Assembly (NCBI GenBank): GCA_030448265.1 | Contig: JAUJNG010000011.1 | Coordinates: 62,001 to 126,000, forward strand | Source of the DNA: Abditibacterium sp. | GTDB lineage: Bacteria; Armatimonadota; Abditibacteriia; Abditibacteriales; Abditibacteriaceae | Length of the DNA stretch: 64,000 nucleotides | Direction: 5' to 3' | Shown: positions 32,949 to 39,910 of the stretch, one piece after another | Layout of the letters: each line of letters starts with the position of its first letter | Numbering within the stretch: the stretch's first letter is position 1 | Position numbers and translations under genes: made by a program | Notes under the pieces: model-generated | What the model was told of the DNA's origin: nothing | What the model saw: the letters and a program-made list of their open reading frames with translations, nothing else | Database searches by the model: none

Positions 32949-33890
32949 ATGACTATCTCCGTTGTCATTCCGACTTATAATCGCGGCTCCCGAATTCAAA
33001 AGACGCTCGATTCGGTCTTGTCTCAGACCCGTTTGCCCGATGAGATTTTGGTTGTGGATGACGGCTCCACCGATGACACCTGGGAGTTTTTACAAACCCA
33101 CTACGGCTCACACCCGCAAATTCAATTGTTTCGCATCCGCAATAGCGGTGTCGCGAACGCGCGCAATTTCGGGCTGGAACGGGCGCGCGGCGAGTTCATC
33201 GCCTTTCTCGACCACGACGACCAGTGGCTGCCGCGCAACCTGGAATGGCAACTCGAAACACTGCGCGCCCATCCCAAAGCCGCCGTGGTTTTTTCGCGCT
33301 GGCGCAACGTGGATGAGCAGGATCGAACCCTCGCGCCTTCACCATTGGTCACGGACAATCCGCGTCATCTGCCGCAAGCGGGAGGGGCCTATAACTGGAT
33401 TTGCCGGATGCCGTGCCAGATCGTTTCGATGAGCGTAACGCTGCTTCGCACCGAGAACTTGCGCGCTATCGGCGGTTTTGATCCGGCAACGGCGCCCGCC
33501 GACGATTGGGATTTGTGGCTTCGATTGGGCGAACACTTCGATTTTGTGCAGGTGACGCGCGAAGAAGAAACGGTGCTTTACGTCCACCACGCTCGCCAGC
33601 AGTCCTCTCAATTCTGGCGTATGCGACGCGGCATCATTGCGGCCATCAAAAAGCAGAAACGCCTAATGATCAGGCATCCCACGCGCTTGTTATTCTTGCT
33701 GGCATTTGAGTCCTCTTTTTCGACGGTTTTGCTTTACGGGCGCGCCAAACAAGCCGCCGTTGAGGAAGATTTTGGGCGCGCCTGGCGCTACTTTTTGCTG
33801 GCGATCAGCCGCGCGCCCATCGTGCTGTTTTCCAGACAGTGGCTCTATCTGGCCAAACGATTGGCTGCGCGCGATTCGAGGCCCTATTAA
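32949..33890 (+). CDS. Glycosyltransferase family 2
   Basis: A 313-residue GT-A glycosyltransferase. The ATG at 32949 begins MTISVVIPTYNRGSRIQKTL, the nucleotide-binding start of GT2 enzymes. VVDDGSTDDTWEF, a DHDD metal-binding motif near residues 90-93 (FLDHDDQW) and the acceptor-side GGFDPATAPADDWDLWLRLGEH motif follow, where DDWD is the likely catalytic base. The C-terminal region is basic with hydrophobic stretches and may associate with the membrane. It is closely similar to two other GT2 genes in this cluster (34684 and 36520), which share the same DDWDLW block. Confidence 0.9.
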   Translation: MTISVVIPTYNRGSRIQKTLDSVLSQTRLPDEILVVDDGSTDDTWEFLQTHYGSHPQIQLFRIRNSGVANARNFGLERARGEFIAFLDHDDQWLPRNLEWQLETLRAHPKAAVVFSRWRNVDEQDRTLAPSPLVTDNPRHLPQAGGAYNWICRMPCQIVSMSVTLLRTENLRAIGGFDPATAPADDWDLWLRLGEHFDFVQVTREEETVLYVHHARQQSSQFWRMRRGIIAAIKKQKRLMIRHPTRLLFLLAFESSFSTVLLYGRAKQAAVEEDFGRAWRYFLLAISRAPIVLFSRQWLYLAKRLAARDSRPY

Positions 33891-33906
33891 TTCCCCACTA
33901 ATTCTT

Positions 33907-34683
33907 ATGTCTCCTCTGGTTTCCGTCATCATCCCCACCTTCAATGCCGAAGCCAAACTCCCTGTGTCGCTCACTTCGGTGTTGGAGGCACAGACGCCGT
34001 TTTCGTCGCTCGAAGTGTTGATAATGGACGGCAATTCGAGCGACGGCACCCTCGAAACCGCGCGCGAGTGGGAAAGACGCGATTCCAGAGTCAGGGTGTG
34101 TAGCGAGCCTGATAAGGGCATCTACGACGCGATGAACAAAGGCATCGCGCGCGCTCAGGGACGTTTTCTCTACTTTCTGGGCGCGGGCGACATGGTGAGG
34201 CCCCACATTTTGGCCGAATTGGAAACCCTGCCCGATCTGCATCCGCTTTTGCTGCTGCACGGCAAGGTGTGGCACGAGGGTGCCAACATCGGGCCTGGCG
34301 CGGGCGCGGTCATCAAAAAAATCGATCTGGCGCGTTACAATATCCCGCATCAGGGCGCGTTTTACGGGCGCGGCGTTTTCGAGACTGTCGGGCTTTACGA
34401 CCCGCGCTACCGCATTTATGCCGACCACGAACTCAACTGGCGCTGCTGGACGACTCCGGCCATCGAAACGCGCTTCTGGGATCGAGTCGTGGCCGATTTC
34501 GAGGCCGGCGGCGCCAGTTCCAGCCGCTACGACCCCGAATTCGAGCGCGACTGGCCCCGCCTGGTGTGGCAGCGCGGCGGGCCGTTGGCGTGGGCGAGTT
34601 TCCAAATTTCCCAGCGATACAAGCCCGAACAACTGGTTTTGCTGCAAAAATTGCGCGCCCTGCTGCGACGCCGAGGGGTTTAA
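33907..34683 (+). CDS. Glycosyltransferase family 2 (short, WcaA/colanic-acid type)
   Basis: ATG 33907 gives 258 residues; the upstream open frame to 33706 lies within the previous gene and is not used. MSPLVSVIIPTFNAEAKLPVSL opens the GT-A fold, MDGNSSDGTLE holds the donor-binding region, and GIYDAMNKGIARAQGRFLYFLGAGD carries the metal site. YADHELNWRCW marks the acceptor/base region, different from the DDWDLW type. GIYDAMNKG is typical of WcaA/RfbX-like colanic or O-antigen transferases. The stop is directly followed by the ATG of the next GT. Confidence 0.88.
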   Translation: MSPLVSVIIPTFNAEAKLPVSLTSVLEAQTPFSSLEVLIMDGNSSDGTLETAREWERRDSRVRVCSEPDKGIYDAMNKGIARAQGRFLYFLGAGDMVRPHILAELETLPDLHPLLLLHGKVWHEGANIGPGAGAVIKKIDLARYNIPHQGAFYGRGVFETVGLYDPRYRIYADHELNWRCWTTPAIETRFWDRVVADFEAGGASSSRYDPEFERDWPRLVWQRGGPLAWASFQISQRYKPEQLVLLQKLRALLRRRGV

Positions 34684-35652
34684 ATGGCACATCCGCAAAT
34701 TTCCGTCGTAATCCCTATTTACAATCGTGGCGCGTTTACCGAACCGACCGTCGCTTCGGTTTTGGCGCAGGATGTGGCGCCCGAAAGCGTTGAAATTCTG
34801 CTCGTTGACGACGGCTCGACCGACGACACCTGGCCAGTTCTGCAATCGCTTTACGCCGCTCATCCGCAAATTCGCCTGTTTCGCCTCGAAAACGGCGGCG
34901 TGGCGCGCGCGCGCAACTTCGGATTGGAGCAGGCGCGCGGCGAGTTCATCGCTTATCTGGATCATGACGATTTATGGAAGCCGCAAAAGCTGCGCTTGCA
35001 ACGCGAAGCAATGCAAACGGGTGGAAAAATCGGCGTGGTTTACTGTTCGTGGGTTTCGGTCGATGCGGCGGGAGAAGAGATGCCGCCGGTGATTCAGTTT
35101 CAGCGCCAGTGGTGGTGGCGCGGGCACAATGGCCGCGCCTTTCCCTGGATTTTGCTGCCGCATCCGCTTCAATTTATTCGCAATCCCATCATATCAATGA
35201 CGATTCCGCTGATTCGCACCCAATGTTTACGCGATATTGGGGGCTTCGATCTTCAATCCGTGCCATCCGATGATTGGGATTTGTGGATTCGCCTCGCCCA
35301 GCGTTTCGATTTCGCTTATGTCGATGAGGAGTTAGCCTGTTATGTGCATCACGAAGGGCAACAGCACAAGCAAATGAGAATCACTTATGCTTCGGAGATG
35401 AAAATTTGCGAAAAACATCGGGTGTCGTGGCGAAAATATCCCTGGGTGCGTTTTAAACAGGAATGTTTCCTTCGCAGGTGTCGCGCCATGATAAATCATG
35501 CTGACGCCACGGATTTCTTAGCTGGGGGAAACAAGAAAGAACTCTTTTCGTTGACAGTAAAATCGATATTCCAACGCCCCGATATTCTGATCATGCGCCG
35601 TTGGCATCGTTTATGGCTGCGCGCTTTGAAAGGCAACTCTAAGTCACTTTAA
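34684..35652 (+). CDS. Glycosyltransferase family 2
   Basis: A 322-residue GT2 protein starting at the base after the previous TAA, so translation is probably coupled. Motifs: SVVIPIYNRGAFTEPTVASVL, LLVDDGSTDDTW, YLDHDDLW (metal site near residues 94-101) and FDLQSVPSDDWDLWIRLAQRF (catalytic region near residues 184-204). The final 80 residues are basic and contain Cys-rich RRCRAM. The substrate is unknown. Sequence similarity to the GT at 32949 suggests an older duplication. Confidence 0.9.
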   Translation: MAHPQISVVIPIYNRGAFTEPTVASVLAQDVAPESVEILLVDDGSTDDTWPVLQSLYAAHPQIRLFRLENGGVARARNFGLEQARGEFIAYLDHDDLWKPQKLRLQREAMQTGGKIGVVYCSWVSVDAAGEEMPPVIQFQRQWWWRGHNGRAFPWILLPHPLQFIRNPIISMTIPLIRTQCLRDIGGFDLQSVPSDDWDLWIRLAQRFDFAYVDEELACYVHHEGQQHKQMRITYASEMKICEKHRVSWRKYPWVRFKQECFLRRCRAMINHADATDFLAGGNKKELFSLTVKSIFQRPDILIMRRWHRLWLRALKGNSKSL

Positions 35653-35653
35653 A

Positions 35654-36523
35654 ATGAAATGGTTTTTCGCCTTTAATCAGTTATCCGAACAAAACTATGG
35701 CGATTTTGTGCGCGTGGCCGTTGCTTCGGCGTGCCAAAACACCGATCTGGAAGCGTTTTGTTTATACGACGGAGCGCCCAGCGACCTCACGCACTGGCTG
35801 GAAGCGCAAAGCGTGACGGTTTTGCCGTGCCGGTTTCGCTTTGCGCCCTGGTGGGAAGATCAGGCCAGAAAACAAAACCATCCCCTCGTCGCTCAAATTG
35901 CGCTGGGGACGTTTCTTCGCTTTGAATTGCCCGATGTCATGCAGCGCGAAAACATGGAAGATGAGTTCGCGCTTTACACCGATTGCGACGTGATGTTCGA
36001 ACGCGAAGTGTTTCCACTTTTGGCCCAGCTTCGCCCGCGTTATTTCGCCGTCGCGCCGGAAACTTTCCCACACAACCGGCTGCACATGAACGCGGGCGTG
36101 ATGTGGATGAACGTGTCGCAACTGCGCGCCGAAAATGCGGCGTTTATGCGTTTCGCGCAACATCACATGACGCAAACCCTGGGTTCGTCTTTTGACCAGG
36201 GCATCTATCGCGCCTATTTCGACCCGCTTCATCACCTCGCCTGGAAAATGCGCCTTCCCGACCGCTTTTTTTACCCCGTGATGTCGCGCCTGCCCCTCAA
36301 AACCTGGAAGTGGGACGATTTGCCGCTCGAACTCAACTGGAAACCGTATTGGGGCGAAAATCCCGCTGCCGCCATCATCCATTTTCACGGCCTCAAGCCG
36401 ACGCAGCGCGCCGCCTTGAAAAACGGCGAACTGCCCGCCAACATCGCGCAGATGCACACGCCATTCTGGGAAAGGTGCGTCGCCAAATGGGACGAGTGGC
36501 TCGAAATCGCCCGCCAATCATGA
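35654..36523 (+). CDS. Glycosyltransferase family 8-like protein
   Basis: A 289-residue protein. LYTDCDVMFERE near residues 107-118 provides a DxD motif (TDCD), and HMNAGVMWMNVSQLR with FDQGIYRAYF and HFHGLK are the hallmark blocks of GT8-like enzymes: NAG/V/M contacts, DQ motif and the final HFHG/K for UDP-hexose binding. It would transfer a hexose from UDP-sugar with retention of configuration. It starts one base after the preceding gene's stop; its own stop overlaps the next ATG (ATGA). Confidence 0.85.
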   Translation: MKWFFAFNQLSEQNYGDFVRVAVASACQNTDLEAFCLYDGAPSDLTHWLEAQSVTVLPCRFRFAPWWEDQARKQNHPLVAQIALGTFLRFELPDVMQRENMEDEFALYTDCDVMFEREVFPLLAQLRPRYFAVAPETFPHNRLHMNAGVMWMNVSQLRAENAAFMRFAQHHMTQTLGSSFDQGIYRAYFDPLHHLAWKMRLPDRFFYPVMSRLPLKTWKWDDLPLELNWKPYWGENPAAAIIHFHGLKPTQRAALKNGELPANIAQMHTPFWERCVAKWDEWLEIARQS

Positions 36524-37395
36524 AAATCTCGGTCGTGATTCCCACCTTCAATCGCGGCGCCGCCATCGCCGCGACGCTCGATTCGGTTCTCAATCAAACC
36601 CTCGCGCCGCTCGAAATCATCGTGGTGGACGACGGCTCAACCGACGGAACCGCCGATTTCATCGCCGCGCATTACGGCGATAAAGTGCGCCTGATTCGTC
36701 AGCCCAACGGCGGCGTGGCGCGCGCGCGCAATCGCGGACTGCGCGAATCTCGCGGCGAGTGGATCGCGTTTTGTGACCACGACGACCGCTTTCATCCCCA
36801 AAAATTGGAGCGCCTTTCTGCCTTCGCGCGCGAAAAAATCGGCGTCATCGTCCCGCGCTGGCGCGAAGTGGGATCCGAAGTTATCGAAAGTCCCTCTATC
36901 ACGCCCCGCAACGCCTTCAGTTGGCTGTTCGGCTGGCATAATCCCCTCATTTCGATGAGCGTTCCGCTCGTCGAACGCGAGGTAATGTGGCGCATCGGCG
37001 GTTTCGACCCGCGCTGCGCTCCCGCCGACGACTGGGATTTGTGGCTGCGCCTGGCGCGCGTTTGCAAATTCATTTTTGTGGACGAAATTCTGGTCGACTA
37101 CTCGCTGCACGAGGGCCAGCAACGCGACGATTCCGCGCGAATGTTTCGCGCTGTGCGCCGCACTCTGGGCAAGCATCCGTTGGAGTTGGCGCGGCGACCG
37201 CTTTTGCTGTGGTGGCTGCTCTTTTCCGGCGCCTTCGTGCCTTCGATTGGGGCTTACAAACAATTTCAAAACGGCGAAAACGGCGCGATTTTCGATGCCA
37301 TGCGCGCCCATCCGCTTTCAATTTTGAGTCCGCAGTGGCTCTCGCTGGGGGCAAGAGTCCTGCTGCGTCAACTCACCAAAAATAACCGCAGATAA
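36520..37395 (+). CDS. Glycosyltransferase family 2 ending in repeat DNA
   Basis: ATG 36520 overlaps the preceding stop and gives 291 residues; the longer frame from 36310 is antisense-like shadow. MKISVVIPTFNRGAAIAATL, VVDDGSTDGTADF, FCDHDDRFHPQKL and RCAPADDWDLWLRLARVCKF make a standard GT2 set. The C-terminal residues KNNRR and the TAA stop come from the palindromic element that starts at 37384, the same way PurK ends. Downstream is the nested repeat and then an IS982 element, so the operon is interrupted here. Confidence 0.9.
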   Translation: MKISVVIPTFNRGAAIAATLDSVLNQTLAPLEIIVVDDGSTDGTADFIAAHYGDKVRLIRQPNGGVARARNRGLRESRGEWIAFCDHDDRFHPQKLERLSAFAREKIGVIVPRWREVGSEVIESPSITPRNAFSWLFGWHNPLISMSVPLVEREVMWRIGGFDPRCAPADDWDLWLRLARVCKFIFVDEILVDYSLHEGQQRDDSARMFRAVRRTLGKHPLELARRPLLLWWLLFSGAFVPSIGAYKQFQNGENGAIFDAMRAHPLSILSPQWLSLGARVLLRQLTKNNRR

Positions 37396-37627
37396 ACACA
37401 GATAAACACAGATGGATAGACCTGTTGCAAAAATCGCAGCCGTCATTCTGAGGGGAGCGGTAGCGACGCGAAGAATCTACTGGCTGTTCTCACCAACTTC
37501 AATTTGGTGCAAGCCCAAACCAGATTCTTCGCGTCGCTACCGCTCCCCCTCAGAATGACGGGGTTCAGTCTCCAAACTTTTGCAAGAGGTCTATCCATCT
37601 GTGTTTATCCGCGTTCATCTGCGGTTG
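37384..37627. repeat. Three palindromic elements nested one inside another
   Basis: Outer shell: 37384-37422 pairs with 37589-37627 (words AACCGCAGAT, AAACACAGAT), the family seen alone at 7225-7303. Middle shell: TAGACCTGTTGCAAAA (37417-37432) with ACTTTTGCAAGAGGTCTA ending at 37593, the family seen at 52217-52385 and 47499-47516. Inner: about 40-bp arms 37439-37478 and 37522-37561 (core GTCATTCTGAGG...GAAGAATCT). Each inner element seems inserted into the loop of the outer one. Confidence 0.85.
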
Positions 37628-37645
37628 ATTGCGTGCGGTTAACTA

Positions 37646-38647
37646 ACGCGAAGTGCAAGTTGTAAAACGCCCAAGAACATGGTGAACCAATTGGTGCCAA
37701 CCGGAGGACACCATGAACTTGGACGAGATGATTATAGCGGTGTATTGCACCGTAGACGATGCCGTGAAACAGCTTTTGCCCCAACTGCCCCAAGGCCGCT
37801 TGCGCCAGAGCGGGCCACCCCCGCTCCTGAGCGAGAGCGAAGTGCTCACCATTGAGGTGATGGGCTTGTTTCTGGGTCATGCACAGGACACAGCCACCTT
37901 CGACCTGTTCAGGCGCCAGCACCATACCCTGTTTCCGGTTCTGCCGCAGGTGCATCGCACCACCTACACCCGCCAGAGCGCCAATTTGTGGCGCCTCAAG
38001 GAACAGGTGTGGCAACATCTGGTGAATCAATTGCCTCATCATGCCCATCTGCACTTTCTCGACAGCGTGCCTTTGCCGGTGTGCCGCTTTGCCCGCGCCT
38101 CCTTCTGCCGCCGCTTTAAGTGCCAAGAGGCTACAGGTCTTCAAGCCAGCTACGGCTTTGATCATGTCGCTCGCCAGACCTTCTACGGCTTCCGCTTGCA
38201 CTTGCAGGTCTCCTTTCCAGGCGTTGTGCGGCGCTTGGTGATAACACCCGCTCATGTCGCCGATGTGGCCGCAACACCTGACCTGATGCAAGATGTGGAA
38301 GGCGTGGTCATTGGTGACCGCAACTACCACTCACCAGCCTTGCAAGAAGAACTTAAAACAGTGGCACCTCATGCTCGCTTACTCACCCCGCCCAAGAAGA
38401 AGACGTCCGCAGAGGACAAAAGGCGCAGCGCCCTCTTGAGCCGCTTGCGCTACCGCATCGAGACGGTCATTAGCCAGTGGTGCGGGCGCTTGCAACTCAA
38501 GGCGTGTCACGCCCGCGACACCTGGCACCTGAGCAGCCGACTACTGCGCGCCGTCCTGTGCCACACACTTTGTATCTTCCTGGCGTATCAACACGGCTTC
38601 AAGCCTCTCCAGTTCGCCAAACTCCTCGACTAACTTGCACATCGCGT
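37646..38647 (+). mobile_element. Complete IS982-family insertion sequence
   Basis: A 1,002-bp element. Its terminal inverted repeats are ACGCGAAGTGCAAGTT on the left and, read inward from the right, ACGCGATGTGCAAGTT (one mismatch in 16). It is flanked by the direct repeat TAACTA (37640-37645 and 38648-38653), a 6-bp target-site duplication. The transposase gene inside is intact. Perfect duplication and intact gene suggest a recent insertion. It sits just upstream of the next glycosyltransferase, 15 bases from its start. Confidence 0.92.
37713..38633 (+). CDS. IS982-family transposase
   Basis: A 306-residue DDE transposase. The IS982 signatures are visible: LSESEVLTIEVMG at the N-terminal end, HFLDSVPLPVC with the first Asp near residue 113, GVVIGDRNYHSPALQEEL with the second Asp near residue 197, and SRLRYRIETVISQW with the Glu near residue 249. 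Length matches the family (about 290-310). The ATG at 37713 has GGAGGA six bases before it. The gene reads left to right between the element ends and is not truncated. Confidence 0.93.
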   Translation: MNLDEMIIAVYCTVDDAVKQLLPQLPQGRLRQSGPPPLLSESEVLTIEVMGLFLGHAQDTATFDLFRRQHHTLFPVLPQVHRTTYTRQSANLWRLKEQVWQHLVNQLPHHAHLHFLDSVPLPVCRFARASFCRRFKCQEATGLQASYGFDHVARQTFYGFRLHLQVSFPGVVRRLVITPAHVADVAATPDLMQDVEGVVIGDRNYHSPALQEELKTVAPHARLLTPPKKKTSAEDKRRSALLSRLRYRIETVISQWCGRLQLKACHARDTWHLSSRLLRAVLCHTLCIFLAYQHGFKPLQFAKLLD

Positions 38648-38662
38648 TAACTACCCATCACT

Positions 38663-39898
38663 TTGAACATCCTTTTCGTCTCCCACGCCGCCAACCGCTC
38701 CGGCGCGCCGCTTGTTTTGCTGGAACTGTTGCGTTATTTGAAACGCGAAACGGCGCATCAAGCCACCATTTTGTGTTTGCGCGACGGGGCGCTCAGCGAA
38801 GATTTCGCGCGCGTGGCCGATGTTTTATCGCCCTCGGCGCCGTTCGTGCGCGCCTCGCAAATCGCGGCGGCGCGGCGGCGTCTGAGCGGCTGGGATTTTG
38901 GCCCCACCGGACAACTCGACACGGCGGCGTGGGCTTTGGAACGCTTGAACGGGCGCCAGAGCCGCCGCAAAGCGCGCCAGTTGAGCGCCGATTTCGATTT
39001 GATTTACCTCAATTCCGTCGCGTCGGGCGATGTTTTGCCAGCTCTGGAGCCGATGCTGCGCGCCGCGCCGCTCCTCACGCACGTTCACGAACTGGAATGG
39101 GCCATCGACGGTCTGGGAAGCGCCTGGAATGAAGTGAAAAAGCGCTCGAATGCCTTTATCGCGGTTTCAGAAGCGGTGAAAACTCATCTGGTCGAAGCGC
39201 GCGGCGTCGCGGAAGATAAAATTGAAACGGTTTACGAATTTCTCGATTTCAGGTCTTTGAAAACCGACCGCGAGGTGGCGCGCATCGAACTGCGGGCGCG
39301 GCTGCGTTTGCCGTCCGACGCTTTTCTGGTGGGCGGCTGCGGCACGATGGAATGGCGCAAGGGCGCCGACTGGTGGGCGCAATTGGCGGCTCAAATTGCG
39401 GATGAGAGAGTTCATTTCGTGTGGCTCGGCGGCCAGAAAAACGCTTTTTCGCGGCAGGTGGAATTCGATTTAGGGCGATGGGGCGCACAAAAGCGCGTTC
39501 ATTTTCTGCCGCCGACGACACAAACCGCGCCCTTTTTCGCGGCTCTGGATGCTTTCGCACTCACTTCGCGCGAAGATCCGTTTCCGCTTGTCGCCCTCGA
39601 AGCCGCCGCGCAATTGGTGCCAGTGTTGTGCTTCGCAGGCGCGGGCGGCGCATCAGAATTAGTGGGCGAGGACGCTGGATTCGTCGCGCCCTACGGCGAT
39701 GTCGCGGCGCTGGCGCGTGCCCTCGAAAACTGGCGGCGCGACGAAAACTTGCGGCTCTCTTTGGGCGAAGCGGCGGCGCGCCAAGCGTGCGCGATGGGCG
39801 AGGTTTCCGTGGGCGCGCCCAAAATCGTGGCGCTTATGGAAAGAACCGCAAGCCCTCTCGCGCGCGGCGCGCAACCGTCCCCGCGTCGGGACGTTTAA
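38663..39898 (+). CDS. Glycosyltransferase family 4/1-like
   Basis: A 411-residue GT-B protein. N-terminal ILFVSHAANRSGAPLVLLELLRYLK contains the acceptor-domain SGAP loop. VHELEWAID and AFIAVSEAVKTHLVE follow. The C-terminal donor domain has GCGTMEWRKGADWW, then LTSREDPFPLVALEAAAQLVPVLCFAGAGGASELV with the EDPFPLVALEA motif typical of GT4. TTG at 38663 is the only clear start, 10 bases after the target duplication of the IS. The insertion lies between this gene and the rest of the locus and may change its transcription. Confidence 0.88.
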   Translation: MNILFVSHAANRSGAPLVLLELLRYLKRETAHQATILCLRDGALSEDFARVADVLSPSAPFVRASQIAAARRRLSGWDFGPTGQLDTAAWALERLNGRQSRRKARQLSADFDLIYLNSVASGDVLPALEPMLRAAPLLTHVHELEWAIDGLGSAWNEVKKRSNAFIAVSEAVKTHLVEARGVAEDKIETVYEFLDFRSLKTDREVARIELRARLRLPSDAFLVGGCGTMEWRKGADWWAQLAAQIADERVHFVWLGGQKNAFSRQVEFDLGRWGAQKRVHFLPPTTQTAPFFAALDAFALTSREDPFPLVALEAAAQLVPVLCFAGAGGASELVGEDAGFVAPYGDVAALARALENWRRDENLRLSLGEAAARQACAMGEVSVGAPKIVALMERTASPLARGAQPSPRRDV

Positions 39899-39910
39899 AG
39901 TTCTCGCGCT

